NCBI RefSeq assembly: GCF_040639655.1
Contig: NZ_JBFAAI010000004.1
Coordinates: 1 to 64,000 of the forward strand
Length of the DNA stretch: 64,000 bases
Origin: Actinoplanes sp040639655
Lineage (GTDB): Bacteria; Actinomycetota; Actinomycetes; Mycobacteriales; Micromonosporaceae
Reading direction: 5' to 3'
How positions within the stretch are numbered: position 1 is the stretch's first letter; every line of letters starts with the position of its first letter. The position numbers and the translations under genes are program-made. The notes under the pieces are model-generated. The model saw nothing but the letters and a program-made list of their open reading frames with translations, searched no databases and was not told the origin of the DNA. Positions 1 to 9,162 of the stretch are shown piece by piece.

Positions 1-1028
1 CGGCCGACATCGCCGAATTCACCGTTGGTGCGCCCGACCTCGCGTTCGACGCGCTCGCGTAGCTGCTGATATTGCGCGATGCGTTGCCGGCTGGGGGTAG
101 CCACCTGCACCAGCACGACGTCGTCGTTGGAGATCTCTCCGTCGGCGAGCAGGTCATGGTAGGCCTCAAGCCGCTGTTCGATGCCTTTGGTGTAGTCGAG
201 CCGGTCGACGCCCAGCAGTAGGCGCCGGTCTCCGCCGAGTTCGGTCCGTAGCTGCCGGGCACGCTGCTGCACCGCGGGGTCGGCAGCGAACTGATCAACC
301 TCGGCGACGTCGATGGAAATCGGAAAGGCTCGCGCCACGACGGTACGTCCGTCGACCCCCACCCGGTCGTCTTCCGGCTCCAGTCCTAAAAGCTGCCCTG
401 TCAGGCGAAGGAAGTTCTGCGCTGCCAGGGCACCCTGGAAGCCGACCACGTCGGCGCCGAGCAACCCCTTCAGCAGCTCCCGGCGGCGCGGTAGCTGCAT
501 GAACAGCTCAACCGGCGGGAAGGGGATGTGCAGGAAGAACCCGATACGCACGTCCGGCCGCAACTCGCGAAGCATCGCCGGCACCAGGAGCAACTGATAG
601 TCATGCACCCAGACCGTCGCGTCCGGTGCGGCCACTTCCGCCGCGGCTCGGGCGAAGCGGCGGTTCACCGCCTCATAGGCCTGTCGCCAATCACGGCGAT
701 GGGTCGGCTGCTCGACCAGATCGTGGAACAGCGGCCAGATGGTGGCGTTCGACTGGCCTTCGTAGTAACGATCGACGTCCTCGGCGCTCAGCGGCACAGG
801 CCACAACCGCATACCGTCGACATCGAAGGCATCGGGCGCGTCTCCAGCGCTGCCCGTCCACCCGACCCAGGCGCCGCCCCTCTGACGTACCACCGGGTGC
901 AGAGCGCTGACCAGCCCTCCAGGACTGCGCTCCCATCGGCTCGGCCCATCGCCGTCAGTTATCTCGTCGACCGGCAGCCGGTTGGCAACTACGACAAATT
1001 CGTGCCCGCCGCCTGCATCTTCACCCAT
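1..1028 (-). CDS. otsA: Trehalose-6-phosphate synthase (GT20), 5' part only
   Basis: Makes trehalose 6-phosphate from a sugar nucleotide and glucose 6-phosphate in the cytosol. About 342 N-terminal residues are present; the 3' end lies beyond the left edge. Visible motifs include VVVANRLPV near the N terminus, WVGWTG, the run VWVHDYQLLLVPAMLR followed by FFLHIPFPP, then VDRLDYTKGI and finally VEREVGRTNGEFG at the edge, all classic OtsA signatures. The ATG at 1028 is preceded by an AGAGG-like site about 10 bases upstream. The family usually has 450-500 residues, so roughly a quarter is missing. The gene to the right diverges from it. Confidence 0.93.
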   Translation of the reverse strand, partial: MGEDAGGGHEFVVVANRLPVDEITDGDGPSRWERSPGGLVSALHPVVRQRGGAWVGWTGSAGDAPDAFDVDGMRLWPVPLSAEDVDRYYEGQSNATIWPLFHDLVEQPTHRRDWRQAYEAVNRRFARAAAEVAAPDATVWVHDYQLLLVPAMLRELRPDVRIGFFLHIPFPPVELFMQLPRRRELLKGLLGADVVGFQGALAAQNFLRLTGQLLGLEPEDDRVGVDGRTVVARAFPISIDVAEVDQFAADPAVQQRARQLRTELGGDRRLLLGVDRLDYTKGIEQRLEAYHDLLADGEISNDDVVLVQVATPSRQRIAQYQQLRERVEREVGRTNGEFGDVG

Positions 1029-1220
1029 GGCTGCAAAGTACCTCTGGACCGGGGGATAAAACGTCGCCCGCCCTTTTGACCAACCCCAGGAGGTACGCCG
1101 GTCGGCAAGCAGCTGAACTCGTTTGAAAAGTCTGCCTTTTCGTTGCGAGTACCCCATCATGGCAACGTGAGTCCCGAAGAGAACACATACGTACGGGATC
1201 AGAATGCCCGAGTGGACCCG

Positions 1221-1478
1221 ATGCTCACCCTCGAGACAATCACCGTCGCCGGCCTGCGGGACATCCTGGCCAATATGCCCGACGAGGCTGTCGTTGTCGT
1301 CGCAAGGGACGGAGCGGGCGGAGACGACTGCTCTCCGCTGGCCGATGTCGAGGAAGCCTGGTATTTCCCGCTTACTGGCGAGTCCGCTCCGATCGGGCGG
1401 GACTCCGACGGCAATGTCCACGAGCCCGGTTCTCGTGACCTGTATGCCGTAATGCTTCGGCCGGCCGACCGTCGCTGA
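1221..1478 (+). CDS. Small conserved actinobacterial protein, function unknown
   Basis: About 85 residues if started at ATG 1221 (MLTLETITVAGLRDIL); the frame stays open upstream to 1143, and GTG 1212 is an alternative. It resembles a family of small acidic actinobacterial proteins with the layout 'LRxxLAxxPDxxxVVxxxDxxGxxxSPLAxxxxxWYxP', seen here as LRDILANMPDEAVVVVARD, then CSPLADVEEAWYFPL. No membrane segment or catalytic motif is visible. Recognition is by memory of this pattern only; no function is known to me. It stands alone between otsA and mobile-element debris. Confidence 0.6.
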   Translation: MLTLETITVAGLRDILANMPDEAVVVVARDGAGGDDCSPLADVEEAWYFPLTGESAPIGRDSDGNVHEPGSRDLYAVMLRPADRR

Positions 1479-1587
1479 CAGTCGCTGTGTTCGCTCCTTC
1501 TCGGCGGCCGGATGAGGAACTTCCGTCGAAGGTCCGAAGAAAGGCTCACCGGCTCTGTCATCACGGCGGGCCTGGTTGCACGCCGCC

Positions 1588-1695
1588 CACGACACCGCTG
1601 GTGAGATCGACCGATTGCGCCACGGCATCGCGGGCGCGAACGTAAAGATCAGCCGCTACCGCGCGACCCTCGACGCGGCCTCGGGGCGGGCGTAG
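1588..1695 (+). pseudogene. Tail fragment of a serine recombinase
   Basis: A 35-codon stretch reads HDTAGEIDRLRHGIAGAN then VKISRYRATLDAASGRA, matching the coiled-coil segment with the '(I/L)xRYRAxLDAG' signature in the C-terminal half of large actinobacterial serine recombinases. It lacks the catalytic domain and ends at a TAG. The end overlaps the truncated 3' end of the methyltransferase on the other strand, so it probably marks an old insertion or deletion junction near position 1680. Similar tails occur at 6140-6385, 24105-24596 and 28236-29062. Confidence 0.5.
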
Positions 1696-2271
1696 AACGC
1701 CTCACCGAACCCGTCGGTGCAGTCCCGGGGCACGGGCACCACGTCGACGCGGACCTCGGCACTGCCATCGACGAGGGCGCCTGTCACCTGCTCCAGCGTC
1801 GGGAACCGCGCCTGCTCAACGGCCACGATCTCGGGAATGTAGTCAGCCAGCCAGAACTGCCGCAATGCCGGGACGTCGAGGGTTAGCACAACGACCGGCC
1901 CGCGACTCACCCGCCGCATCTCGCGCAGGCCCTGATCGACGTCACCCCCACTGGTGCACGGTGAACATCGCCATGGCTGCGTCGAAGCTGTCGTCGTCGA
2001 ACGGCAGGTGCTCCGCCGCCGCGTCAACCGCGGGCGCCGCTGCGACCGGACGTTGAGCCCGCATAGCCGCCGACGGCTCGACAGCCAGCACGTCACGGTC
2101 AGCCGGCTCGTAGGGCCCGGCGCCCGCCCCGACGTTGAGCACAGTTCGGTCGGCACCGAGCGCCACTTGCACCCGAGCCGCGATCCGCCGGTCCGGCCGG
2201 CGTACGGATGCGTAGCCCGCGCCGTGCTGTTCATAGTCGAAATCACCGGCCGGACGTGCGCGAGTTGTCAC
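1656..2271 (-). pseudogene. Class I SAM-dependent methyltransferase, frameshifted and 3'-truncated
   Basis: From the GTG at 2271 the first frame gives FDYEQHGAGYASVRRPD, motif I as VLNVGAGAGPYEP, then AVEPSAAMRAQRP and DAAMAMFTVHQWG before a premature stop near 1942. The continuation (DVDQGLREMRRVSRGPVVVLTLDVP onward) lies in the next frame. Deleting one base of the five-C run at 1945-1949 joins them. Relatives continue well past the 'RRPEAY' segment, but this copy stops just after YARPEA, where a recombinase tail begins on the opposite strand. Both defects suggest a dead gene; the frameshift alone could be a sequencing error. Confidence 0.75.
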
Positions 2272-2469
2272 GGACCTATCGAATCAGCTGCGCTTCGGCT
2301 TATCGGTCTTCCTCCGCCCGGGTACAGCGGTCAGAACAGGGCAAGGTGTTTCCGGCCGGGACGCCAGCGGACGGGCTGCCCGCGACCCCGGCCACGAGGG
2401 GCACGCCGCCGACTACCGCGGAGTTGGCGGCCGTCGATATGCTGGGGCGTCGTCGACGGTCGGGGGTCC

Positions 2470-3150
2470 ATGATGCATGTGCTGTCGTTCGCGCTCGTCC
2501 TGGAGGAAGTGGGGGCGGTCGGCAAAGGCTCCGGCGGCAACATCCGGGACCTGGACAGCCTCTTCGACGACGAGCGGCTGGAGCGGTTGCGTGAGCACGC
2601 GCGGGCCTTCTGCTTCCTGGCCTTCCACGGCACCGCCGACACCGCGATCGCCGATTACGTGCGCGGCGGGACCCTCGGCGACGACACTCCTGCCGACCTG
2701 ATGGTGCTCTTCGTGCTGGACCAGCCCGCTCCGGTGGCGACGCCCGTCGGCGACGACTCGCTGCGCGAGTGGGTGACCATCGACCGCGGCGGGCACCCGG
2801 CGTACCGGATGGTGCGGGAACTCTTCGACGATCCGCCCGCGCTGCCCGGCCTGGTGGTGTTCGAGGAACTCACGCTGGGTTCGGAGGTGGCGTACCTGCC
2901 GCTCGGTCACCTGCGGACACGGCAGGACGCCCTGCAGGAGTTGCGCGACCTGTTCGCCCTGATCGGCGAGGTCAGCGCCGCCGCCAAGCCGGGCAAGTTC
3001 CTCGACGACCTCGGGGTGGCGCTGCACCAGCGCGGTTCCGACTACACCCGCACCGGGCGGCGGCCGCTACGCGAGTGGTTGCGGCGCGGATTCACGCTGG
3101 CGCGGGAGAATTCCGGGGAGATCGTCACCATGGTCAACTTCTTCTCGTGA
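2470..3150 (+). CDS. Unknown conserved protein, first gene of a two-gene operon
   Basis: 226 residues starting MMHVLSFALVLEEVG. I do not recognise the family. The protein is acidic and soluble, with no signal peptide or membrane segment; it ends with a Ser/Arg-containing segment and VTMVNFFS. ATG 2470 or 2473 is chosen because the frame upstream to 1954 overlaps the opposite methyltransferase and looks non-coding. The stop overlaps the start of the next gene by four bases (GTGA), so the two are almost certainly co-translated and probably act together. Confidence 0.75.
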   Translation: MMHVLSFALVLEEVGAVGKGSGGNIRDLDSLFDDERLERLREHARAFCFLAFHGTADTAIADYVRGGTLGDDTPADLMVLFVLDQPAPVATPVGDDSLREWVTIDRGGHPAYRMVRELFDDPPALPGLVVFEELTLGSEVAYLPLGHLRTRQDALQELRDLFALIGEVSAAAKPGKFLDDLGVALHQRGSDYTRTGRRPLREWLRRGFTLARENSGEIVTMVNFFS

Positions 3151-4655
3151 CCGCACCGGCCCGCGAACCGCTGGTCGCGATCGACGCGGTGCCCGGTGCG
3201 GCTTCGATCGCCGCCGTCGTGGACACGCTGCTCGCCGAGGTGCTGCTGGCCGGCGGCCTCGCAGCGGCGGGAGGCACACGAACCTCCGGGCTGCCTGCGC
3301 AGACCTACCGGCGCCGCCGCCACCGGATCACCCACCTGCTGACCATGGTCTGCGAGCAGGATCTGGGGCTGCGATTCGCGGCCGGGGTGCCGTTCCTGGC
3401 TTGCATCCCCGCCGTGCGCGAGGGCGTGCCGATGGCCGGGTACGCCATGAGCGGCGCGCACTACCCGCCCAGCCAGTGGGTGGGTGACCTCTTCGTGCGG
3501 TGGATCGGGGCCGAGGAGTCGCCCGGCGACCAGGATGCCACCGCGGCCAACGCCGACCGCCTGTTGCAGGGCGCGCTCTGGTATGTCGTCCACGAACGCC
3601 CCGACGACGCGGTGCCGGCGGCCGTACGCTATCTGGTCGATCTGGCCGCCACCGGACAGGTGCCCGACATCGAGGCCGCCGCGATCGCCATCGCGTACCT
3701 GATCCGCGCGGCGGCGCGGGCCGACACCCCCGACGGGCTGGCCGCCCTGATCGCCGGCGGTCGCATCCCCACCACCGTGGCCGACTGGACCCGGCCCTGG
3801 ATGACGTGGACCGGCCTGGTCCCCGCGGCGTCACCGGCCGGGCGCCGGGGCGTCGCGGCGCTCATCGATCGCGCGCAGGCCGCCGCCACCCGTACCCGCA
3901 CCGCCGGCGACGCCGACGCATGGCTGGCCGCCCTGGCCGGCGCGACGTGCGCACATCGGTGCCTGTGGCAGGGCGCGCCGCTGACCGTGGAGAAGATGCC
4001 GCTCGGCCTGCAGGCGCTGCACTCGCAGGTCGAGGAGATGGTGGCCGACCACAACGCGATCATGTTTGCCTTCGCACTGGCCGGGATGCCGCAGGTGGTC
4101 GCCTACTCCCGTTCCGTCGCCAGGGAACTGGCCGCCAACGGCGACCGCGACGGGCGACGGTTCGCCACCGAACGGGCCCTGATCCCGCCCCACCTGCTCA
4201 CCGGCACGGCCCTGCCCCGGCATTGGCAGCAGCCCACGTGGCGAACCGTCACCGCGGCGCTCGGCCACGGCCGCCCCGGTACACGCCGCCCCCGTGACGG
4301 GGCGCCGGTGGAGGTGGGCCCGCGGGAGCTGACCGACGCGGCCACCTCGGCGCTCACCCGGATACGCGGCGCCGCCGCGGCCGAGCAGCGCCGCATCAGC
4401 GCCGAGCTGATCGACGACTACCCGTGGTTCGACCTCGCCCACCGCATCGACGGCGAGGTCCGCGCCCTCAGCGGTGATCTGCCGGGCGCCATCGACGCGG
4501 TCGTCGCGGCGCTCGTACTGACCCCCGAGGCGGCCGACTTCTGGCAACTGCTCGCCGAATTGCTGAACCTGGCCGGGCACCCGCGGGCGGCGGGCACGGC
4601 CATGCGGATGGCGCAGATCGTGCATCAGGCCGGCGAGCAGCTGACGGCCGGCTGA
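3147..4655 (+). CDS. Unknown protein with TPR-like C terminus, second gene of the operon
   Basis: 502 residues from GTG 3147, which overlaps the stop of the preceding gene. Mostly alpha-helical and alanine-rich, soluble, without a recognisable catalytic motif. The last 80 residues (RIDGEVRALSGDLPGAIDAV onward, ending with ELLNLAGHPRAAGTAMRMAQ) look like one or two tetratricopeptide-type helical hairpins, hinting at a protein-binding role. That reading is inference. The longer frame upstream (from 2769) is only a shadow over the first gene. Confidence 0.75.
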   Translation: MTAPAREPLVAIDAVPGAASIAAVVDTLLAEVLLAGGLAAAGGTRTSGLPAQTYRRRRHRITHLLTMVCEQDLGLRFAAGVPFLACIPAVREGVPMAGYAMSGAHYPPSQWVGDLFVRWIGAEESPGDQDATAANADRLLQGALWYVVHERPDDAVPAAVRYLVDLAATGQVPDIEAAAIAIAYLIRAAARADTPDGLAALIAGGRIPTTVADWTRPWMTWTGLVPAASPAGRRGVAALIDRAQAAATRTRTAGDADAWLAALAGATCAHRCLWQGAPLTVEKMPLGLQALHSQVEEMVADHNAIMFAFALAGMPQVVAYSRSVARELAANGDRDGRRFATERALIPPHLLTGTALPRHWQQPTWRTVTAALGHGRPGTRRPRDGAPVEVGPRELTDAATSALTRIRGAAAAEQRRISAELIDDYPWFDLAHRIDGEVRALSGDLPGAIDAVVAALVLTPEAADFWQLLAELLNLAGHPRAAGTAMRMAQIVHQAGEQLTAG

Positions 4656-4844
4656 CGCCTGCCCCGGTTCGACCGGCGCGTCGTTGGTGGCGGCAACGGC
4701 GACGACCGGCGACCGGCGCCCGGCCGACGCTGAGAGCGGCGTAAGCCGGGATGGTTCCGGTGAGGAGGGCCAGTGGGTGAGGTGCCCGCCGTGCGTGTCC
4801 GAGTGGGTGGATGGTTTGGATCGGCCGTTGCCGCGATCTCTGAG

Positions 4845-6020
4845 TCAGCAGAAGGTCTCGTCGACGAGGGTCTGCATCGCCTCGCGGAACGCGCCGGCCT
4901 GTGTCATCGTGACGTCGTCGACGTAGGTGAGCGAGGCGGTCAGGGTCCGGCCGCCGTCGAGTGTGCTGTACATCATCGTCGCGTACCCCTGCACGCCGCC
5001 GTTGTGGGTGACGAGCGGGACGCCGCAGGCGGGCAGCGGGAACGGCGACGGCGTACTGCCGTCCAGCACGAACAGGCCCAGGCCGTAACCGAACTTCGGG
5101 TTCGGCGTGCGCATCTGGGCCAGCAGCGGCGCCGGCAGCAACTTGCCGCTCATCAGGGCGGCGATGAACGTCCGCAGGTCCTCGGTGGTCGAGATCATGT
5201 CGCCGCCGCCACCGATCCAGGACGGGTTCTGCCGGGTCACGTCGACGGTCTGGCCGTCGTAGCGGTAGTAGGCGTGGGCGTGCGGACCGGTGATCTCCGG
5301 CGACGTGCCCGGCGCCACGGTGTGCCGCATGCCGAGCGGGCGCAGGATCCGCCGCTGCAACTCGGCGCCGAACGGGTGGCCGGTAACCTCCTCGATCAGC
5401 AGTCGGGCCAGCACGTAGTTGGTGTTGGAGTAGCTCCAGTCGGTGCCGGGGGCGAATCGCAGCGGGTGGGACAGCGCCAGGCGTACCAGATCTCCGGGCT
5501 CGTAGGTCTTGAAGCGGTCCCGCACCCACCCCTCGCCGGACCAGACGATTCCCGGCACCAGCGTGCCGTCGGGGTCGTAGTCGCCGGTGAAGTTGAAGAC
5601 GCCGCTGGTGTGCTGGAGCAGCATGCGCAGGGTGATCCGCTCGTCGAGGCCGTACCCGGGCAAGCGGCCGGCCACCGGCTCGTCCAGGCCCATCCGGCCC
5701 TCGGCCACCAGCTGCAGGGCGATGGTCGCGATGAACGTCTTGGTGCTGCTGCCCACCCGGAACCGGCCGTTCACCGGCGGCACGCCCGGCTTGCCCAGCT
5801 CACGCACGCCGGCGCTGGTCGCCCAGTCGCGCCGGCCGTCGGAGACGCGGGCCTGCACCCCGGTGAAGCCGGAGCCGGCGATCTCCTGGACCACCTTCCG
5901 GAGCTCCGGCCGGTCGACACCGACGCCCTGGGCCGGGGCGGCCGTTCCGGTCAGCAGGGTGGCGGTCAGGGCGGCCGTTCCCGCGCGCCGCATGAACTTC
6001 GTCGTAGTCGCTGTCGTCAT
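4845..6020 (-). CDS. Secreted serine hydrolase, beta-lactamase/D-Ala-D-Ala carboxypeptidase family
   Basis: 391 residues. An N-terminal signal peptide (MRRAG basic segment, hydrophobic AALTATLLTGTAA, likely cleavage around APAQG) points to export. The class C penicillin-recognising fold is shown by the SxxK motif SSTK (residues 91-94), the YxN motif YSN (195-197) and a late HNGG segment replacing KTG. Members include D-alanyl-D-alanine carboxypeptidases and esterases; the exact substrate cannot be told. ATG 6020 is preferred because GGTGG lies upstream; ATG 6032 is an alternative. Transcribed alone, away from mobile-element debris. Confidence 0.9.
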   Translation of the reverse strand: MTTATTTKFMRRAGTAALTATLLTGTAAPAQGVGVDRPELRKVVQEIAGSGFTGVQARVSDGRRDWATSAGVRELGKPGVPPVNGRFRVGSSTKTFIATIALQLVAEGRMGLDEPVAGRLPGYGLDERITLRMLLQHTSGVFNFTGDYDPDGTLVPGIVWSGEGWVRDRFKTYEPGDLVRLALSHPLRFAPGTDWSYSNTNYVLARLLIEEVTGHPFGAELQRRILRPLGMRHTVAPGTSPEITGPHAHAYYRYDGQTVDVTRQNPSWIGGGGDMISTTEDLRTFIAALMSGKLLPAPLLAQMRTPNPKFGYGLGLFVLDGSTPSPFPLPACGVPLVTHNGGVQGYATMMYSTLDGGRTLTASLTYVDDVTMTQAGAFREAMQTLVDETFC

Positions 6021-6139
6021 GTGGACCACCATCACGGCCTGCTCTGACACGGGACCGTCACGGCACTGACACCGCCTGCGGGGTACGGGCATTCCCGTGA
6101 TCCGTACGCCTTCAACGTGCCTCCACCGCCAACCTGGAC

Positions 6140-6385
6140 CGCCCGCAATGTGACCACCTGGATCGCCGAGACCCGGAACGAGCGGAAGATGATGCTCGCT
6201 GAACTTCAGGCCGGCCCGCTGAAAGCCACAGAGCAGAGCCCTGCTTACCTGTCCGCCGAATGACATCGCTGCGCTGCTCGACGAAGTCGCCGGGATGGTC
6301 GGCGTACTCCGGAAGGCTGCGCCCGAGGAGAAGTTTGAGGTGTATCGCAACCTCGGGTTGCGGCTGACCTACCTGCCGGAGACCA
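6140..6385 (+). pseudogene. C-terminal relic of a serine recombinase
   Basis: The plus strand reads ARNVTTWIAETRNERKMM, then after a one-frame break NDIAALLDEVAGMVGVLRKA and FEVYRNLGLRLTYLPE. This matches the end of large serine recombinases ('xxTxWIAETxxER...IAALVxALGDLxxVLRxADPxxKxExYRxLGLRLTYxPG'). At least one frameshift is present and nothing of the catalytic domain remains. It abuts an ISL3 transposase fragment on the other strand near 6380, so two unrelated mobile elements have been spliced here. Confidence 0.65.
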
Positions 6386-6771
6386 GAACGCAGCGGTCGC
6401 TGACCTGTATCGCCTGCGGCGCGCCGTCGCGGATCGCTTCGGCGTAGGAAGCTGATCCGTCCCGGAAGACCACCGTGACTTCGGGGTGTTCCCGCAGCCA
6501 GGCGGGAAGAGTGTCGGCCGTGCGGTCGGGCAGCACATCCATACGACGATGGGTGAGCGCATCGAGCAGCAAGGTGGCATAGCGGCGGCCTCGCCGCAAC
6601 GCGAAGTCGTCGACGCTCGTGATAGGCATGCACCCGCTCGCTGAGCTGCCCACATTCCGGGCAGGCGGCCGCAGTCATCGGGGTCCGCGCCACGATCCGC
6701 ACCGTCACTCCGAGATCCATGACGTGGTCGATGACCAGCGCAGACGGGCCGGGAAACACGGTCTTGATCAC
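6372..6771 (-). pseudogene. ISL3-family transposase remnant with internal deletion
   Basis: The minus strand starts MIKTVFPGPSALVIDHVMD and GVTVRIVARTPMTAAACPEC, the N terminus with first zinc-binding cysteines of ISL3 transposases. It then jumps, in another frame, to SVDDFALRRGRRYATLLLDA, HRRMDVLPDRTADTLPAWL and DGAPQAIQVSDR, the start of the DDE domain. The segment normally between them is missing and the C-terminal half is absent. No terminal repeats were found. Clearly non-functional. Confidence 0.7.
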
Positions 6772-6960
6772 GTCACACGAGCATCATGATCCCGCACACG
6801 ACCAACCACACAGGACAGGGCCCAGACCACCGTTTCTGCGCCAGAGCCGTTTTCTTGACAGATCCGCAGTCCAGGATCCGACGCTACGGACGAACATAGC
6901 TCTGCGTGGGTGTGCAAGAAGAACGCTTGGCGCACCGGTAGCCGGGTCCCGTTTAGGATC

Positions 6961-7647
6961 ATGGCCGTGAATCCGGCATTCAGCGAACCCCCGCAGGTCT
7001 TTCCGACATCCGGCAGGTCGGTGTTGAGGACGGTGCTGGTCGTGCTGTTCGGTGGGGCGATCGCCGTGCTGAACACAGGACTGGCCTATCTGGTGGTCGG
7101 GACCACCGTTGTTCCGATTGTGGCCGGTCTCGTGTTCTGCCTGTCCTTCGCGGTCGCGATCAGGCTGCTGCACCAGGCGACATGGCTGTCGGTCCTCTCT
7201 CTCCTGCCGGCGCTGTTCGTCCTGGTGGGCTCGGTGCAGATGGCTCCAGAGCTGGCGCTGGAACAGCGCGGAGTGCGGCACGATGTAACCATCCTCGACG
7301 ATCGGGTCACGGGCAAGTCGCACACGTATCTGTTGCGTAGTGACGACGTAGGCGTGCTGCGGGAGCCGTTGACGTACGCCGGAACTAACCCCTCGTACCG
7401 GGTCGGGGACCGCCTGACGGTGCTCGTTGACCCGCGCGGCGTCGTCGAGATCGAGGACGCCGCGCGGGTCGACTCCAGCGGCAAGTTGGGCTTGCTGGTT
7501 GCCGGAGTGGCCAGCTGGACGGTCATTGCGCTGCTCGCGGGTTGGCGCGGTCACCGTCGTCGGCACCGGCGTGCAGCTGAGGTGCGACGGCAGGCGGGCG
7601 GCTCGCTGGTTGGTGACGTGGCCGCGGCCTTCGCCGACGGGGACTAG
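6961..7647 (+). CDS. Membrane protein, DUF3592-like
   Basis: 228 residues from ATG 6961. Two or three hydrophobic helices lie near the N terminus (VLRTVLVVLFGGAIAVL, VVPIVAGLVFCLSFAVAI, WLSVLSLLPALFVLVG), followed by an outside domain of about 90 residues with YRVGDRLTVLVDPRGVVEI, and a last helix (LLVAGVASWTVIALLAG) before a basic tail. That layout is typical of DUF3592-type proteins; function unknown. The stop codon TAG lies inside the CTAG target duplication of the IS inserted directly downstream, so the reading frame is unaffected by the insertion. Confidence 0.75.
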   Translation: MAVNPAFSEPPQVFPTSGRSVLRTVLVVLFGGAIAVLNTGLAYLVVGTTVVPIVAGLVFCLSFAVAIRLLHQATWLSVLSLLPALFVLVGSVQMAPELALEQRGVRHDVTILDDRVTGKSHTYLLRSDDVGVLREPLTYAGTNPSYRVGDRLTVLVDPRGVVEIEDAARVDSSGKLGLLVAGVASWTVIALLAGWRGHRRRHRRAAEVRRQAGGSLVGDVAAAFADGD

Positions 7648-9031
7648 TAATGCTTTGTCACTTTCGGGTGGTTGATAGTGACCGTTAACGATGGGTTGCT
7701 GTCGTTGACGTATGGACGTTGCTGAGGCTGACCGGCTGCGTGATGACCTGTCGGAGTCGCGTCGGACGTGTTCGCGTCGCTGACAGGGGCGGGCTGGCAG
7801 GAGCGTGCGGCCGCCTGTCTGCAGGGCTTGATGATCGACGGGTGGCGTGAATCCATCCAGCCGATGGCCGCCCGGTTGCAGGGCACGCACGAGCAGGCGT
7901 TGAACCACTTCGTGACCAACAGTCCGTGGCAGGTGCAGCCGGTCCGGCAACGGATCGCCGCGCTGGCCGACGAGGCGATCGGCCCGGCAGTGTGGGCGAT
8001 CGACGACACCGGACTGCTCAAGTGCGGCACCGCATCGCCGTGCGTGGCCCGCCAGTACACCGGCACTGCGGGCAAGGTCACCAACTGCCAGATCGCCGTC
8101 AGCGTCAGCATGGTCACCGACACCGCGTCCTGCCCGGTCGACTGGCGGCTGTTCTTGCCCGAGTCCTGGGACCCGCCTCACCCAAGGCCACCACCGACGT
8201 CCACGCCCGCCGCCGCCGAGCCGGTATCAGCGACGACGTGACCCACCGGGAGAAGTGGCGCCTCGCCCTGGACATGCTCGACGAGTTCCTGCGGTGGGGA
8301 CACCGGCCACGCCCTGACCGAACGCGGGCTGCCCTACCTGGTAGGTCAGCGGCAGACTCACCGCTTATCCAGCCTCGGCAAGCTGCACGATCGGCGAGTA
8401 CGCCGGCGTCGGTTCCCACCCCACACCGCGTTACCAGCAGCCGGCGGCCACCCTCACCGAACTCATCATCACCGGCTCCGCCCGGGCCCGGCGGGTAACC
8501 TGGCGGCCCGGTTCACGTCTGCGTGCCGGCCGACAGGTTCTGATGTCTTCGCACTTCGTGTTCACCCGCGTCCGCCCGGCCGGGCGGACCCTGGTGTCCG
8601 CGCACCGCGGCGAAGACCTGCCCGAGACCTGGCTGATCGCCGAATGGCCACCCGGCAGCCCGCATCCCATCGAGTACTGGCTCTTCGACCTGCCCGCCAC
8701 GACAGCCAAACGCACCCTGGTCCGCTGGGCGAAACTGCGCTGGCGCATCGAACACGACTACCCCGAAGTCAGGACCGGCCTCGGTCTCGACCACTACGAG
8801 GGCCGCATCTGGCAAGGCTGGCACCACCACGTCACCCTCGTCTCCGCGGCGCACATCTTCCTCACCCTGCAACGCCTGGACCCAAAAACCCGTGCGCCGG
8901 AATGACCCTCTACGCCGTACTCCGACGCCTGCAGCTCCTGCTGAGCTATCTCCTCGGAGCATGCCCAACCTGCCGAACCCCGTTCCCACAACGGAAACGA
9001 CGCCGACGACGCGGATCATGACAAAGCATGA
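7648..9031 (+). mobile_element. IS701-family insertion sequence with TIRs and CTAG target duplication
   Basis: A 1384-bp element. The left end reads TAATGCTTTGTCA (7648-7660) and the right end TGACAAAGCATGA (9019-9031), inverted repeats of 13 bases with one mismatch. Both ends are flanked by CTAG (7644-7647 and 9032-9035). IS701 elements are known to duplicate a 4-bp YTAR target, so CTAG fits. The length is normal for the family. The inside holds one degraded transposase gene. The intact ends and duplication suggest insertion recent enough for the borders to persist. Confidence 0.9.
7712..9021 (+). pseudogene. IS701-family transposase, multiple frameshifts
   Basis: The reading starts MDVAEADRLRDDL, shifts frame, and continues GLMIDGWRESIQPMAARLQG, VWAIDDTGLLKCGTASPCVA, QIAVSVSMVTDTASCPVDW (DDE-type catalytic region), then further shifts through HREKWRLALDMLDEF and ALTERGLPYLV. 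An intact stretch RVRPAGRTLVSAHRGEDLPE to WLFDLPATTAKRTLVRWAKL follows, and the C terminus MTLYAVLRRLQLLLSYLLGA comes after a stop. At least three frame breaks and one stop make an active transposase unlikely, although the element's ends are intact. Confidence 0.85.
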
Positions 9032-9162
9032 CTAGGCGGGCGGCCAGCCGCTTTCGTTGCTCTCGCCCGAACTTTCGGTGCGCACATATAGTATTTATCG
9101 ATTCAGATCTATTAGTGTCGTGGTGTGATGCACGTTGCGTGCGCTGCGAACAGGAGTGTGCG

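Noticed and set aside
1954..2469. Upstream extension of the gene at 2470
   Set aside because: It overlaps the methyltransferase on the other strand and has no family character; ATG 2470 gives a sensible N terminus.
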